DNA from: Shouchella miscanthi
Lineage (GTDB): Bacteria; Bacillota; Bacilli; Bacillales; Bacillaceae_D
Direction of reading: 5' to 3'
Assembly: GCF_007725405.1 (NCBI RefSeq)
Contig: NZ_CP042163.1
Span: 1,550,001-1,614,000, forward strand
DNA length: 64,000 bases
A program made the translations under genes and the position numbers. The notes under the pieces were generated by a model. That model was not told the DNA's origin. It made no database searches and saw only the letters and a list, made by a program, of their open reading frames with translations. Numbering within the stretch: position 1 is the first letter of the stretch; every line of letters starts with the position of its first letter. Positions 8,964 to 18,421 of the stretch are shown piece by piece.

Positions 8964-10703
8964 ATGAATTATCAAAAGTTAGCTAAGAAGTGGAACGATT
9001 ATTCAGCGTTAGAGCCAGATGTGCGAGAAGAATTAACGGAATTACTACAAGATGAGAAGGCGTTAGAAGACGCTTTTTATACAACATTAGCATTTGGCAC
9101 AGGAGGGATGAGAGGGCTAATTGGTCCAGGTCCTAATCGAATGAACACTTACACTGTAAGAAAAGCCGCAAGAGGCCTGGCTTCCTTTATCGCTAAACGT
9201 GGAGAGGGTGCGAAAGCAAGAGGAGTCGTCATTGCATTTGATTCGCGACATAAATCTGCTAAGTTTGCTCATGAAGCCGCATTAACATTAGGAGCACAAG
9301 GAATTAAAGCTTATGTCTTTCATGACTTACGACCAACACCTGAGTTATCCTTTGCGGTTCGGCATTTACAAGCTGAGGCAGGTATTGTCATTACAGCGTC
9401 ACATAACCCGCCAGAGTACAATGGTTTTAAAGTGTATGGCTCAGATGGTGGACAATTCCCTCCAGCTCTAGCAGATGAGTTAGTGGATTGTGTAAATGAA
9501 ATAGAAGATGAACTAGGTATTGCGGTAGGCGATGAAAATCAATTAAAAGCTACTCAACTGTATGAAATCATCTCTGCAGACATTGATGACGCTTATAATG
9601 AAGAATTAAAAAGCATCTTGCTTCAAAAGGATTTGATTAAAGAGGCAGGAGATCAGTTGAAAATAGTCTTTACACCACTACATGGAACAGCAAATATTCC
9701 CGTTAGACGAGTTCTAGAAGATGTTGGGTTTAGCCAAGTAAGCGTAGTAAAAGAGCAAGAGCTGCCGGATCCTAATTTTTCAACCGTATCGTCTCCTAAC
9801 CCAGAAGAGCATGCGGCGTTTAAAGAAGCGATTCGTTATGGGGATGCAGAAGGCGCGGATATTTTACTCGCTACAGATCCAGATGCCGATCGAGTCGGTC
9901 TCGCTGTGAAAAATGATGCAGATGATTATGTGGTGCTTACCGGTAATCAAACCGGCGCATTAATGCTTGATTACTTAATTTCGATAAAAGATGCCGGAGG
10001 GACGCTCCCGGATAATGGAATTGTTTTAAAAACGATTGTTACATCTGAGATTGGACGAGCTATTGCCGAACGGTATCAATTAACGTCTTTAGATACATTA
10101 ACAGGATTTAAGTTTATTGGCGAAAAAATTGGAGAATATGAACGTACAGGTGACTATCAGTTTCTCTTTGGGTATGAAGAAAGTTACGGCTATTTAATTG
10201 GAGATTTTGTACGTGATAAAGATGCTGTACAGGCTTGTCTTTTTGCGGCTGAGCTAGCCCTTCATTACAAACAAAAAGGGTTAACCGTATATGAAGCACT
10301 TCAACAAGTGTTTGAGAAGTACGGTTTCTACAGAGAAGGACTTGAATCGTTAACCCTCAAAGGCAAAGAAGGCGTAGAAAAAATAGCAGCGATTATGACG
10401 AGCTTACGTGAGAATCCTCCAGAGAGCATGGCAGGCTTGTCCATTAACAAAATAGAGGATTATGAGACAGGACTCAGTATTTCACCAGAAAGTCAAAAAA
10501 CAACACCAATTGATCTTCCGTCGTCAAATGTCTTGAAATACTTCCTTGAACAAGATGCGTGGTTCTGCGTACGACCATCAGGTACAGAGCCGAAAGTGAA
10601 GTTTTATTTTGGTGTGAAAGGTGAATCATTAGAAGACAGCGAGCAAAAACTTCAACAGTTAAAAGATGCTGTTATGGCGTATATCCACCAGTATACTGCT
10701 TAA
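8964..10703 (+). CDS. pgcA: Alpha-phosphoglucomutase / phosphomannomutase family
   Basis: Interconverts glucose-6-phosphate and glucose-1-phosphate, feeding UDP-glucose for glycolipid anchors and teichoic-acid glucosylation. 579 aa, full length. Motifs: [15 protein letters not shown] (phosphoserine loop), [11 protein letters not shown] (metal loop), GFKFIGEKI and [19 protein letters not shown] (sugar binding), [13 protein letters not shown] (phosphate binding). Start ATG 8964 has TGGAGGAG upstream. Its position after yhcX and a glpD-like gene matches the B. subtilis yhcX...glpD-pgcA order, with glpP, glpF and glpK absent here. Confidence 0.95.
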   Translation: MNYQKLAKKWNDYSALEPDVREELTELLQDEKALEDAFYTTLAFGTGGMRGLIGPGPNRMNTYTVRKAARGLASFIAKRGEGAKARGVVIAFDSRHKSAKFAHEAALTLGAQGIKAYVFHDLRPTPELSFAVRHLQAEAGIVITASHNPPEYNGFKVYGSDGGQFPPALADELVDCVNEIEDELGIAVGDENQLKATQLYEIISADIDDAYNEELKSILLQKDLIKEAGDQLKIVFTPLHGTANIPVRRVLEDVGFSQVSVVKEQELPDPNFSTVSSPNPEEHAAFKEAIRYGDAEGADILLATDPDADRVGLAVKNDADDYVVLTGNQTGALMLDYLISIKDAGGTLPDNGIVLKTIVTSEIGRAIAERYQLTSLDTLTGFKFIGEKIGEYERTGDYQFLFGYEESYGYLIGDFVRDKDAVQACLFAAELALHYKQKGLTVYEALQQVFEKYGFYREGLESLTLKGKEGVEKIAAIMTSLRENPPESMAGLSINKIEDYETGLSISPESQKTTPIDLPSSNVLKYFLEQDAWFCVRPSGTEPKVKFYFGVKGESLEDSEQKLQQLKDAVMAYIHQYTA

Positions 10704-10720
10704 TAAATAGAAGACCTATC

Positions 10721-10752
10721 AAGCACTTTGCGACCGCAAAGTGCTTTTTTGT
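10721..10752 (+). terminator. Rho-independent terminator after pgcA
   Basis: AAGCACTTTGC (10721-10731) pairs with GCAAAGTGCTT (10736-10746), then a T-run. Confidence 0.9.
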
Positions 10753-10753
10753 T

Positions 10754-10782
10754 TCATTTTCTAAGTTCGTACTTCATAGAAT
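10754..10782 (+). promoter_or_regulatory. Putative sigma-E promoter of spoVR
   Basis: TCATTTT (10754-10760), exactly 14 nt, CATAGAAT (10775-10782). The mother-cell sigma-E consensus is about KMATATT-N14-CATACAnT; each box differs at one or two positions. Start would fall near 10789, just upstream of the SD. Confidence 0.6.
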
Positions 10783-10805
10783 GAGTGAAAAGAGGAGGGA
10801 CGATT

Positions 10806-12197
10806 GTGTCAACTAATTGGAGTGAATTAGAGCGATCAATTGCTGAAATAACAGAAATTGCAACGGGTTTTGGGCTAGATTTTTATGAAATGAGATATGA
10901 AATCTGTCCAGCAGATATTATTTATACATTCGGTGCTTATGGAATGCCGACTCGCTATAATCATTGGTCCTATGGTAAACAGTATCACCGAATGAAGCTA
11001 CAATATGATCTTGGCTTAAGCAAGATTTATGAACTAGTGATTAACTCAGACCCTTGCTATGCTTTTCTACTCGATAGCAACACATTAATTCAAAATAAGT
11101 TGATTGTCGCCCACGTATTGGCACACTGCGATTTCTTTAAGAACAATATCCGATTCTCAAATACTAGAAAAGACATGGTTGAAAGTATGAGTGCCACAGC
11201 GGAACGAATTGCGAGATACGAGCATGCGTATGGGAAAGGAGCCGTTGAAGATTTTCTTGATGCGGTGCTTGCAATTCAAGAACATGTGGATCCAACACTT
11301 GTAAAACCACAAAAGAAAGACAGCGAACCAGCCAATTTAAAGAAAGCTACTGATTATGATGATTTGTGGGCTCTTGATGAAAAAGAGGAAAAGGTAGTAA
11401 AGCCAGTAAAAAAAATATTCCCGCAGCATCCAGAAAAAGATATGCTATTATTCATTGAAGAAAACAGTCGTCATTTGGAGTCATGGCAGCGAGATATTTT
11501 AACGATGATGAGAGAGGAAATGCTTTATTTTTGGCCACAGCTTGAAACGAAAATTATGAACGAAGGCTGGGCTTCATATTGGCACGCGAAAATATTAAGA
11601 GAAATGGATCTTACAAGTGACGAAGTCATTGAATTTGCTAAATTAAATGCAGGAGTCGTACAGCCGTCACAGACATCGATTAATCCATACTATCTGGGCA
11701 TTAAACTATTTGAAGATATTGAACGTCGGTATGATCATCCAACCGAAGAAATGGTTCGACTTCAAGGCATTAAAAAAGGTAGTGGAAGAGAGAAAATCTT
11801 CGAAGTAAGAGAAATTGAATCAGACACTTCATTTTTAAGAAATTATTTGACGAGGGAATTTGTTGAAGAAGAAGATCTATACTTATTTCAGAAGCAAGGT
11901 AGCGACTATAAAATCACTGAAAAAGCATGGGAGGGTGTTCGTGATCAGCTAACGCAATCAAGGGTAAACGGCGGTTTCCCTTATCTTGTAGTCACAGATG
12001 GTGATTACTTGAAAAATGGTGAGTTATATATTAAGCATGCGTTTGAAGGAACTGAATTGGATGTTAGTTATTTAGAAAAAGTGGTTCCCTATGTGTATCA
12101 GTTATGGGGAAGAACGGTTCATTTAGAGACGAGTGTAAATGGGAAGATGGTTACCTTTATTTATGATGGAAACAAAGTTCATCGAAAGTATATGTAA
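10806..12197 (+). CDS. spoVR: Stage V sporulation protein SpoVR
   Basis: Needed for normal spore cortex formation in B. subtilis; mechanism unknown. I choose GTG 10806 because AGAGGAGGGA (10791-10800) sits 5 nt upstream, while the GTG at 10785 lies before the predicted transcription start. The product is 463 aa, like the family. Visible family features: a Tyr-rich N-terminal block [42 protein letters not shown] and a central [12 protein letters not shown] metal-site-like motif. Monocistronic between two terminators, with a sigma-E type promoter directly upstream. Confidence 0.95.
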   Translation: MSTNWSELERSIAEITEIATGFGLDFYEMRYEICPADIIYTFGAYGMPTRYNHWSYGKQYHRMKLQYDLGLSKIYELVINSDPCYAFLLDSNTLIQNKLIVAHVLAHCDFFKNNIRFSNTRKDMVESMSATAERIARYEHAYGKGAVEDFLDAVLAIQEHVDPTLVKPQKKDSEPANLKKATDYDDLWALDEKEEKVVKPVKKIFPQHPEKDMLLFIEENSRHLESWQRDILTMMREEMLYFWPQLETKIMNEGWASYWHAKILREMDLTSDEVIEFAKLNAGVVQPSQTSINPYYLGIKLFEDIERRYDHPTEEMVRLQGIKKGSGREKIFEVREIESDTSFLRNYLTREFVEEEDLYLFQKQGSDYKITEKAWEGVRDQLTQSRVNGGFPYLVVTDGDYLKNGELYIKHAFEGTELDVSYLEKVVPYVYQLWGRTVHLETSVNGKMVTFIYDGNKVHRKYM

Positions 12198-12207
12198 GGG
12201 TCAGTAC

Positions 12208-12268
12208 AAAAGCGTATTCGGCGACGATTCTGTAATGAATGCGTCTGTCAAAAGCGCTTTTTTCTTTT
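12208..12268 (+). terminator. Rho-independent terminator after spoVR
   Basis: AAAAGCG (12208-12214) pairs with CGCTTTT (12255-12261) around an inner GACGATTC/GAATGCGTC hairpin, followed by a long T-rich tract. Confidence 0.7.
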
Positions 12269-12289
12269 AGTTTCTTTCATTCAATAGGG

Positions 12290-12500
12290 GGAACTTGTCG
12301 GGAGGCGTTCAAAAAAACATATGTAACCGTTTAGTAATCCTTTTTTAGGAACGAAAAGCTTAACAACAGGGAAGAAGCAGAGTGTAGTTTATTACCGCAT
12401 TCCCTGAAAACGAGAGCGTCATCTTTAAGTGAAAATCCAGTTAAAAAATTTTCAAAAAAAAGCGTCAAATTGATTGACGCCTTATTGTTTTCAGAGTAAG
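12290..12500 (+). promoter_or_regulatory. Structured leader upstream of the bmrCD-like exporter
   Basis: No gene of normal size lies between spoVR and the exporter. The stretch holds a CAGGGAA (12367-12373) with downstream TTCCCTG, and a terminator-like hairpin GCGTCAA-ATTGA-TTGACGC ending at 12480 followed by CTTATTGTTTT. A 17-codon TTG ORF starts at 12295 close to GGGGG, and a 23-codon GTG ORF at 12430 overlaps the terminator-like hairpin; neither has a well-spaced SD. In B. subtilis bmrCD is controlled by attenuation in a translated leader, so a similar role is possible but unproven. Confidence 0.4.
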
Positions 12501-12566
12501 ATAAATTTTGTGACTAAAAATGTATTTCGTTAGTCTAAGGATTAAGGTGTAAAGAGGTGATTTGTT

Positions 12567-14315
12567 ATGGAAACGTTTAGACGTTTAGCGAAGTATTACT
12601 TACCCGATAAGCGGTATTTTATTTGGTCTCTAATTGCATTGGTGTTTGTTACAGCCATCACCGTTATTTATCCAGTATTTTTACAAATTGCCATTGATGT
12701 AGGGATTACAGGTGGAGAGTATGGAATTATTCCTTATCTGGCCATTGGGTTAATAGGAATTATGGCTATAAAAGGTGTAGCCACATACGTAAACCAATAT
12801 TTTGGGGATCTTTTCGGTGTTCGATCGGTTTATAGGCTACGAAAAGATTTATACAAAAAGTTGCAATATCTCCCTTTCCGCTACTATGACAATGCTAAAA
12901 CAGGTGACTTAATGTCGCGGCTGACAGCAGATGTAGAAGCATTTCGCTTTTTCCTTTCTTTTGGTTTTGCCCAATTAGTTAACTTCGTCTTACTTGTTGG
13001 ATTTGCTATGGTTGTCATGTTTTATTATTCCGTTCCCCTTACCTTAGTAACAATGGTTACACTCCCATTTCTAGCAGTTGCTGTTTACAAATTTGATCAG
13101 CGTGTTCATCCTGGCTTTCGTAAAGTCCGTCGTTCCCTTGCGCGGTTAAACACGAAAGTACAAGAGAATGTTAGTGGTATGCATACAGTTAAAGCGCTAT
13201 CACAAGAGACAACGGAGAAAAATCGTTTTGGTTATACAAATGAAGACTATCGCACAAAAAACATTGCCATATCAAATGTATGGAGTACATATTTCCCGCT
13301 AATGGAGTTTATCGGCAACGTTTCTGCTGTTCTCCTTTTAGGTTTCGGAGGATATTTGGCAGTTCAACAACAGCTAACAGCTGGAGAGTTAACCGCATTC
13401 TTTAGTCTCGTTTGGTTTATTATTGGACCAATAATGAACCTAGGATTTGTGATTAACCAATTTTCTCAGTCAAAAGCTTCTGGAGAACGATTGCTAGAAA
13501 TTTTAGATGAAAAAGAGCGTTATAATGGACCGGAAAAAACGAAGCCTTATGCAAAATTAAAAGGAGAGGTTCGTTTTGAAAACGTTAGTTTGCGCTATCA
13601 TAATAAGGCTAAAAATGCGCTTACCGATTTAACTTTTAATGTGCCTCAAGGTTCAACCATTGGTTTGGTTGGTTCAACTGGTTCAGGAAAATCAAGTATT
13701 ATTCAACTATTGATGCGCTTTTATGAAAAAACGTCCGGAGATTTACTAATTGACGGAAAACCGATTGAAGAGTACGACGTGAAGGAATTACGTCAAAACG
13801 TAGGAATTGTCTTACAACAAACCTTTCTTTTTTCATCGTCCATTCGCGATAATCTTGCTTATGGGAATCCTGATGCCTCTATGGAAGATATTATTGCGGC
13901 AGCAAAACGAGCTGATGCCCATGAATTTATAGAACAGCTACCTGAAGGGTACGACACAATCTTAGGAGAAAGAGGACTAGGGTTGTCAGGAGGACAAAAG
14001 CAACGAATTGCAATTGCCCGGGCAATGATTATGAATCCAAGCATTTTAATTATGGACGATTCAACAAGTGCAGTCGATATGCAGACAGAAGGAAAGATTC
14101 AAAAAGCAATGCGGGAAATTATGAAGGGACGAACAACGTTTATCATTGCGCACCGAATTTCTTCCGTCAAGCATTGTGACCAAATTTTTGTGCTTAATGA
14201 AGGAGAAATAGAAGAACGCGGTACACATGAGGAGCTACTCCAAGAACATGGAATTTACCGCAGAATTTACGACATTCAAAACCAAGATCAACATTATGTA
14301 CTTCAACAGGCTTAA
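12567..14315 (+). CDS. bmrC: Heterodimeric ABC multidrug exporter subunit, BmrC/YheI-like
   Basis: A 582-aa half transporter with six N-terminal membrane segments (about 1-310) and a C-terminal ATPase. Walker A GSTGSGKSS, Q-loop VLQQTFLF, signature LSGGQKQR and Walker B ILIMDDSTSAVD are visible. The usual catalytic Glu after Walker B is Asp here, as in the degenerate site of BmrC-type subunits. Start ATG 12567 follows AAAGAGGTGA. The partner gene begins 11 bp downstream. B. subtilis BmrCD expels drugs and is induced by ribosome-targeting antibiotics; that role is inferred by homology. Confidence 0.88.
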   Translation: METFRRLAKYYLPDKRYFIWSLIALVFVTAITVIYPVFLQIAIDVGITGGEYGIIPYLAIGLIGIMAIKGVATYVNQYFGDLFGVRSVYRLRKDLYKKLQYLPFRYYDNAKTGDLMSRLTADVEAFRFFLSFGFAQLVNFVLLVGFAMVVMFYYSVPLTLVTMVTLPFLAVAVYKFDQRVHPGFRKVRRSLARLNTKVQENVSGMHTVKALSQETTEKNRFGYTNEDYRTKNIAISNVWSTYFPLMEFIGNVSAVLLLGFGGYLAVQQQLTAGELTAFFSLVWFIIGPIMNLGFVINQFSQSKASGERLLEILDEKERYNGPEKTKPYAKLKGEVRFENVSLRYHNKAKNALTDLTFNVPQGSTIGLVGSTGSGKSSIIQLLMRFYEKTSGDLLIDGKPIEEYDVKELRQNVGIVLQQTFLFSSSIRDNLAYGNPDASMEDIIAAAKRADAHEFIEQLPEGYDTILGERGLGLSGGQKQRIAIARAMIMNPSILIMDDSTSAVDMQTEGKIQKAMREIMKGRTTFIIAHRISSVKHCDQIFVLNEGEIEERGTHEELLQEHGIYRRIYDIQNQDQHYVLQQA

Positions 14316-14326
14316 GGAAGTGGTGT

Positions 14327-16144
14327 ATGATGGAAGAAGTGAGAAAAAAAACGCGTTTTCATTATCCTGTTGAACAAATTATTGAAAAACCGTTTAACTG
14401 GAAACAAATGGTGCGGTTGTTTAATTTCTTAAAGCCGTACGCAAAAACGCTTTTACCAAAAACGATACTAATGATGCTTTTCGCTACTGCTGTTCGTTTA
14501 GCAATTCCCATTTTCATTGGTGTATTTGCAGTTGGACAGCTAGAGCAAGGTGTGGCAACAACTCAAGATATGCTCATTTACGCGACGATTGTGCTCGGTC
14601 TTTATGCCGTTTCATACATTGCCAACTACTTTAGAATACGCTGGATGAACCAGCTTGGGCAATTTGTCATATTTGATATTCGAAAGAAATTGTTTGATCA
14701 TATTCAGCATTTATCTCATCGCTTTTTTGATAAGCGATCAGCGGGTTCAATTCTCGTCCGTGTTATTAACGATGTGAACTCGTTGCAAGATTTATTTACA
14801 AATGGTGTTATTAACTTGTTAATGGATATTGTTATGCTTCTTGGAATTGTGGCGATTTTGTTTTACTTGAGTCCGGAACTTGCCGTTGTGATTTTAATTA
14901 TCTTGCCCATTATGTTCTTTATCTCAACAAAGTTAAGAAGAAAAATCCGTCGAGCTTGGCAAACCGTTCGTTTGCGCCAGTCCCGGCTCAATTCTCACTT
15001 AAATGAGAGCATTCAAGGTATTCGCGTTACTCAAGCGTATGCGCAAGAACATGAGAACATGGACTTCTTTGATGATGTAAACACTCAGAATTATGAAAGC
15101 TGGCGCGAAGCAACGAAGCAAAATGCCATGTTTCGTCCATTTGTAGAAATGGCCAGTGCCATTGGCGGTGCCATTCTTATATGGTACGGAGCGTTTCTCA
15201 TTCAAAGTGATGGTAGCGGATTGACATTAGGGGTCTTTGTATCCTTTGCTTTTTACATTGGCATGTTTTGGGAACCAATCTCAAGGCTTGGTCAAGTGTA
15301 TAATCAGCTACTTGTTGGAATGGCTTCAAGTGAGAGGATCTTTGAGTTCTTAGATGAAGAACCGAATGTAAAAAGTAAGAAAGACGCAAAACCGTTAACG
15401 GATGTAAAAGGAAAAATGGTCTTCAAAGACGTTGAGTTTTCATATGACGACAAGCGAATGGCATTAAAAGGGATAAACTTAACGTTTGAAGCGGGAACCA
15501 CTATAGCGCTAGTAGGTCATACTGGATCAGGTAAATCAACGATAGTAAACCTAATGAGCCGTTTCTATGACCCAACAAAAGGTGAAGTACTGTTAGATGA
15601 TGTGAATTTAAAAGATATAAAAGTTGATGATCTTCGTAGCCACGTTAGCTATGTGCTACAAGATACGTTTATCTTTGCAGGCACTATCATGGAAAACATT
15701 CGCTTTGGTAATCCTCATGCAAGTGACGAAGACGTTATTCACGCTGCTAAAGCAATCGGTGCAGATACGTTTATTAGTAAATTAGAAAAAGGCTATGCCA
15801 CAGAAGTAGAAGAGCAAGGAAGCGTCCTGTCAGTAGGTGAGAGGCAGCTACTTTCTTTTGCTCGAGCACTACTTGCTGATCCAAAAATCCTCATTCTGGA
15901 CGAGGCGACTGCCAGTATTGATACAGAAACGGAATTGAAAATTCAAGAAGGGTTAAAGACGCTTCTTGCTGGTCGAACAGCCATTATGATCGCCCATCGG
16001 TTATCGACGATACGAGATTCTGATAATATTATTGTGCTTGAACAAGGCAATGTGATGGAACAGGGCACACATATCGAATTAATGACAGAAAAAGGCCTTT
16101 ATTATCATTTAGTGAAATCACAGTACGCCGCTATTAAAGAATAA
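14327..16144 (+). CDS. bmrD: Heterodimeric ABC multidrug exporter subunit, BmrD/YheH-like
   Basis: A 605-aa half transporter and partner of the upstream gene, with AAGGAAG before ATG 14327. About 45 extra N-terminal residues precede the six membrane segments, as in BmrD. ATPase motifs: Walker A GHTGSGKST, Walker B ILILDEATASID with the catalytic Glu intact, but the signature is LSVGERQ instead of LSGGQ. The pair therefore builds one competent site (its Walker motifs plus BmrC's LSGGQ) and one degenerate site, the pattern of BmrCD and TM287/288. Confidence 0.88.
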   Translation: MMEEVRKKTRFHYPVEQIIEKPFNWKQMVRLFNFLKPYAKTLLPKTILMMLFATAVRLAIPIFIGVFAVGQLEQGVATTQDMLIYATIVLGLYAVSYIANYFRIRWMNQLGQFVIFDIRKKLFDHIQHLSHRFFDKRSAGSILVRVINDVNSLQDLFTNGVINLLMDIVMLLGIVAILFYLSPELAVVILIILPIMFFISTKLRRKIRRAWQTVRLRQSRLNSHLNESIQGIRVTQAYAQEHENMDFFDDVNTQNYESWREATKQNAMFRPFVEMASAIGGAILIWYGAFLIQSDGSGLTLGVFVSFAFYIGMFWEPISRLGQVYNQLLVGMASSERIFEFLDEEPNVKSKKDAKPLTDVKGKMVFKDVEFSYDDKRMALKGINLTFEAGTTIALVGHTGSGKSTIVNLMSRFYDPTKGEVLLDDVNLKDIKVDDLRSHVSYVLQDTFIFAGTIMENIRFGNPHASDEDVIHAAKAIGADTFISKLEKGYATEVEEQGSVLSVGERQLLSFARALLADPKILILDEATASIDTETELKIQEGLKTLLAGRTAIMIAHRLSTIRDSDNIIVLEQGNVMEQGTHIELMTEKGLYYHLVKSQYAAIKE

Positions 16145-16150
16145 ATAGGA

Positions 16151-16190
16151 GGGTCGTAGGAATGCTAGAGATGGTTCCTATGACCTTTTT
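16151..16190 (+). terminator. Rho-independent terminator after bmrD-like gene
   Basis: GGGTCGTAGGAA (16151-16162) pairs with TTCCTATGACCT (16175-16186) with wobble pairs, then a T-run. Confidence 0.7.
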
Positions 16191-16231
16191 ACGTAAACCA
16201 TAGAGGGTAACGTTATTTCCTTTTAAATTGA

Positions 16232-16259
16232 TTGACTTTTTAGTTAAATGAGGTAGAAT
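16232..16259 (+). promoter_or_regulatory. Putative sigma-A promoter for the aminotransferase gene
   Basis: TTGACT (16232-16237), 16-nt spacer, TAGAAT (16254-16259), about 48 nt upstream of the ATG. Confidence 0.65.
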
Positions 16260-16307
16260 AGAAGCACTCTTTTATATAAAAAAAGAAATGGAATTGAGGG
16301 AGTAGAG

Positions 16308-17516
16308 ATGAAATACGCATTCGCAAAACGAGTTCGACATTTGCAGTCATCAGTAGTAAGGGATATTTTGAAAATTGTTAATCAAGGAGATGTCATTTCA
16401 TTTGCTGGAGGTCTACCAGATGATGGTCTGTTTCCCACACAAGCCATAAAGGACGCATTTACAAGTGCCTTTGAAAAAGGGAATAAAGCCTTTCAATATG
16501 GAGAAACAGAAGGATACCGTCCATTGCGAGAAGTGATCCTACAACGAATGGCTGTTAAGGGGATAAAAGGCTATTCGCCAGACGACGTCCTCGTTACAAC
16601 GGGTTCGCAACAAGCCATTGATTTGCTCGCACGGGTCATGATTAGTCCTGGAGACGTTATTTTAACAGAAGAACCTACTTATCTAGCTGCTCTTCAAGTG
16701 TTCCAATCCTATGAAGCGCAAATTGTGTCAGTCCAGTGTGATGAAGATGGTATGGTAATGAGCGACTTAAATGAAAAAATTAAGCAATACAACCCGAAGA
16801 TGGTTTATGTTGTCCCGACTTTTTCAAATCCATCAGGTCGTGTTTGGACATTAGCAAGAAGAAAAGAGTTAGTTCGCCTTATAAAAAAGCAACATGTACT
16901 TGTTTTTGAAGACGATCCATACGGTGATATACAGTTTACAAATGATTCATATACACCTATCGCTGCTCTCGATAACGGCTCTCACGTACTTTATACTAGT
17001 ACATTTTCAAAAACGGCAGTTCCTGCTTTACGTACTGGTTGGATTGTGGGTCCGTATCAAATTGTACGAATGATGGCACAAGCAAAGCAAGCCAACGACT
17101 TACACTCAAACTCCTTGGCACACCAAGCTCTCTATGAATTGTGCCAAAATTTTGACCTTGATGGTCACATTCAGAGGATAAGTGAAGTGTACCGTACTCG
17201 TAAAGATGCAATGGTATACCATTTGCAGCAAGCAAGAAATGACGGATTACTACATTTTGTTGAGCCTAAAGGTGGAATGTTTTTATGGCTTGAACTTCAA
17301 GAACAAGTGAATGCCGAAGCGCTTCTTCCGAGAGCCGTTGAAAGAGGAATGGCCTATGTTCCAGGAGCGCCATTCTATGCACAGGATCCAAAAGCGAACA
17401 CGTTAAGACTTAATTTTACCCATGCAACAGAAGATCAAATTGAAACGGGTATGAAAATTCTGGTTGAAATGCTTCAACAAGTAGATATGGAAAGAGCCCA
17501 ATTAAAAAGTCGCTAA
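16308..17516 (+). CDS. PLP-dependent aminotransferase, class I/II (2-aminoadipate aminotransferase-like)
   Basis: A 402-aa fold-type I aminotransferase. Features: ISFAGGLPDDGLFP at the N-terminus, TTGSQQAIDLLARV, VPTFSNPSGRVW, EDDPYGDI (Asp/Tyr around PLP) and TSTFSKTAVPALRTGWIVG with the Schiff-base Lys. The ISFAGGLP and S-K-x3-P-x-LR-GW combination is typical of the LysN/ARO8 group, as well as of aminotransferase domains of MocR regulators; there is no HTH here, so it is an enzyme. Substrate cannot be decided from sequence. Start ATG follows GAGGGAG; it is alone between a promoter and terminator. Confidence 0.88.
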   Translation: MKYAFAKRVRHLQSSVVRDILKIVNQGDVISFAGGLPDDGLFPTQAIKDAFTSAFEKGNKAFQYGETEGYRPLREVILQRMAVKGIKGYSPDDVLVTTGSQQAIDLLARVMISPGDVILTEEPTYLAALQVFQSYEAQIVSVQCDEDGMVMSDLNEKIKQYNPKMVYVVPTFSNPSGRVWTLARRKELVRLIKKQHVLVFEDDPYGDIQFTNDSYTPIAALDNGSHVLYTSTFSKTAVPALRTGWIVGPYQIVRMMAQAKQANDLHSNSLAHQALYELCQNFDLDGHIQRISEVYRTRKDAMVYHLQQARNDGLLHFVEPKGGMFLWLELQEQVNAEALLPRAVERGMAYVPGAPFYAQDPKANTLRLNFTHATEDQIETGMKILVEMLQQVDMERAQLKSR

Positions 17517-17531
17517 GCTTAGCGACTTTTT
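17504..17531. terminator. Bidirectional terminator between aminotransferase and htpX
   Basis: A nearly perfect palindrome AAAAAGTCGCTAAG/CTTAGCGACTTTTT; the aminotransferase stop codon is inside the stem. Confidence 0.85.
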
Positions 17532-18407
17532 TTACATTTGTCTAAGTCTACGAACGCGTTCGTCAGCTGGTGGATGTGTAGAAAATAAGGAAGCGGCTTT
17601 TTTCTTTAGTGGATCTGCAAAGTAAAGTGAAGCTGTTGAACTTGATGCTTCTTCAACAGGTGTATGTGTATCTGTAATCCGTTCTAATGCTGTTGCAAGT
17701 GCTTCTGGATTTCTTGTTAGTTCCACTGCACTAGCGTCCGCTAAATATTCTCTGTTCCGTGAAATCGCTAGCTGCATGACAACTGCAATGATAGGCGCTA
17801 GTAAAACGAGAAGAAGAGCGATTATCATAATGAGAGGATGTTTATTATTGTTGTTTCGTCCTCCAGAAAAAATAAAAAACCGCATACCAATATCGCTAAG
17901 AATGGCAATAGCAGAAACAAGGGCAACTGCTATTGTAGAGAGACGGATATCATAATTTCGTATATGTGCAACTTCGTGAGCTAAAACACCTTCAATTTCT
18001 TCTCGATTCAAACGGTTCATCAAACCAGTTGTTACTGCTACAGCGCCTGATTTAGGCGATATTCCTGTTGCAAATGCATTAGGGCTCGGATCATCGATGA
18101 TATAGATTCGAGGCATCGGAATTCGCGCAGCAATTGACAGTCCCTCTACAGTGTGCCATAGAAAAGCTTGATCCGTTGATGAAGTAATTTCTCTAGCATG
18201 ATTCATGCGCATAACAACATTTGTACTTGTTGTTATCATGAAGATGGTATAAACGGTAGCGATTACACCAGCAAAGATTGCCCCACTAATATAATCACCT
18301 GCCCTCACATACGTAACAGCTGAGCCAATACCAAGAACAATGACGATGAACAAGCAAACAAGAAAAACAGTATTTCGTTTATTACGAGCAATTTGCGTAT
18401 AAAACAA
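17532..18407 (-). CDS. htpX: Membrane zinc metalloprotease HtpX
   Basis: M48-family protease that degrades misfolded membrane proteins. 291 aa with two N-terminal membrane segments, the zinc motif in EGVLAHEVAHIRNYD and a second hydrophobic pair after it, followed by ISRNREYLADASAVELT with the third zinc-ligand Glu. The frame opens at a TTG at 18416 abutting GGAGG, but the TTG at 18405-18407 has ideal 9-nt spacing and gives FYTQIARNKRNT, the usual HtpX N-terminus, so I use that. It follows lemA in one operon; LemA-HtpX pairing is common in bacteria. Confidence 0.93.
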   Translation of the reverse strand: MFYTQIARNKRNTVFLVCLFIVIVLGIGSAVTYVRAGDYISGAIFAGVIATVYTIFMITTSTNVVMRMNHAREITSSTDQAFLWHTVEGLSIAARIPMPRIYIIDDPSPNAFATGISPKSGAVAVTTGLMNRLNREEIEGVLAHEVAHIRNYDIRLSTIAVALVSAIAILSDIGMRFFIFSGGRNNNNKHPLIMIIALLLVLLAPIIAVVMQLAISRNREYLADASAVELTRNPEALATALERITDTHTPVEEASSSTASLYFADPLKKKAASLFSTHPPADERVRRLRQM

Positions 18408-18421
18408 GCGGCTCAACCTCC

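Noticed and set aside
8964-10703. Possibility that pgcA is a phosphoglucosamine mutase (GlmM)
   Set aside because: Length near 580 aa and the GYEESYG motif fit the PgcA group, not the ~450-aa GlmM.
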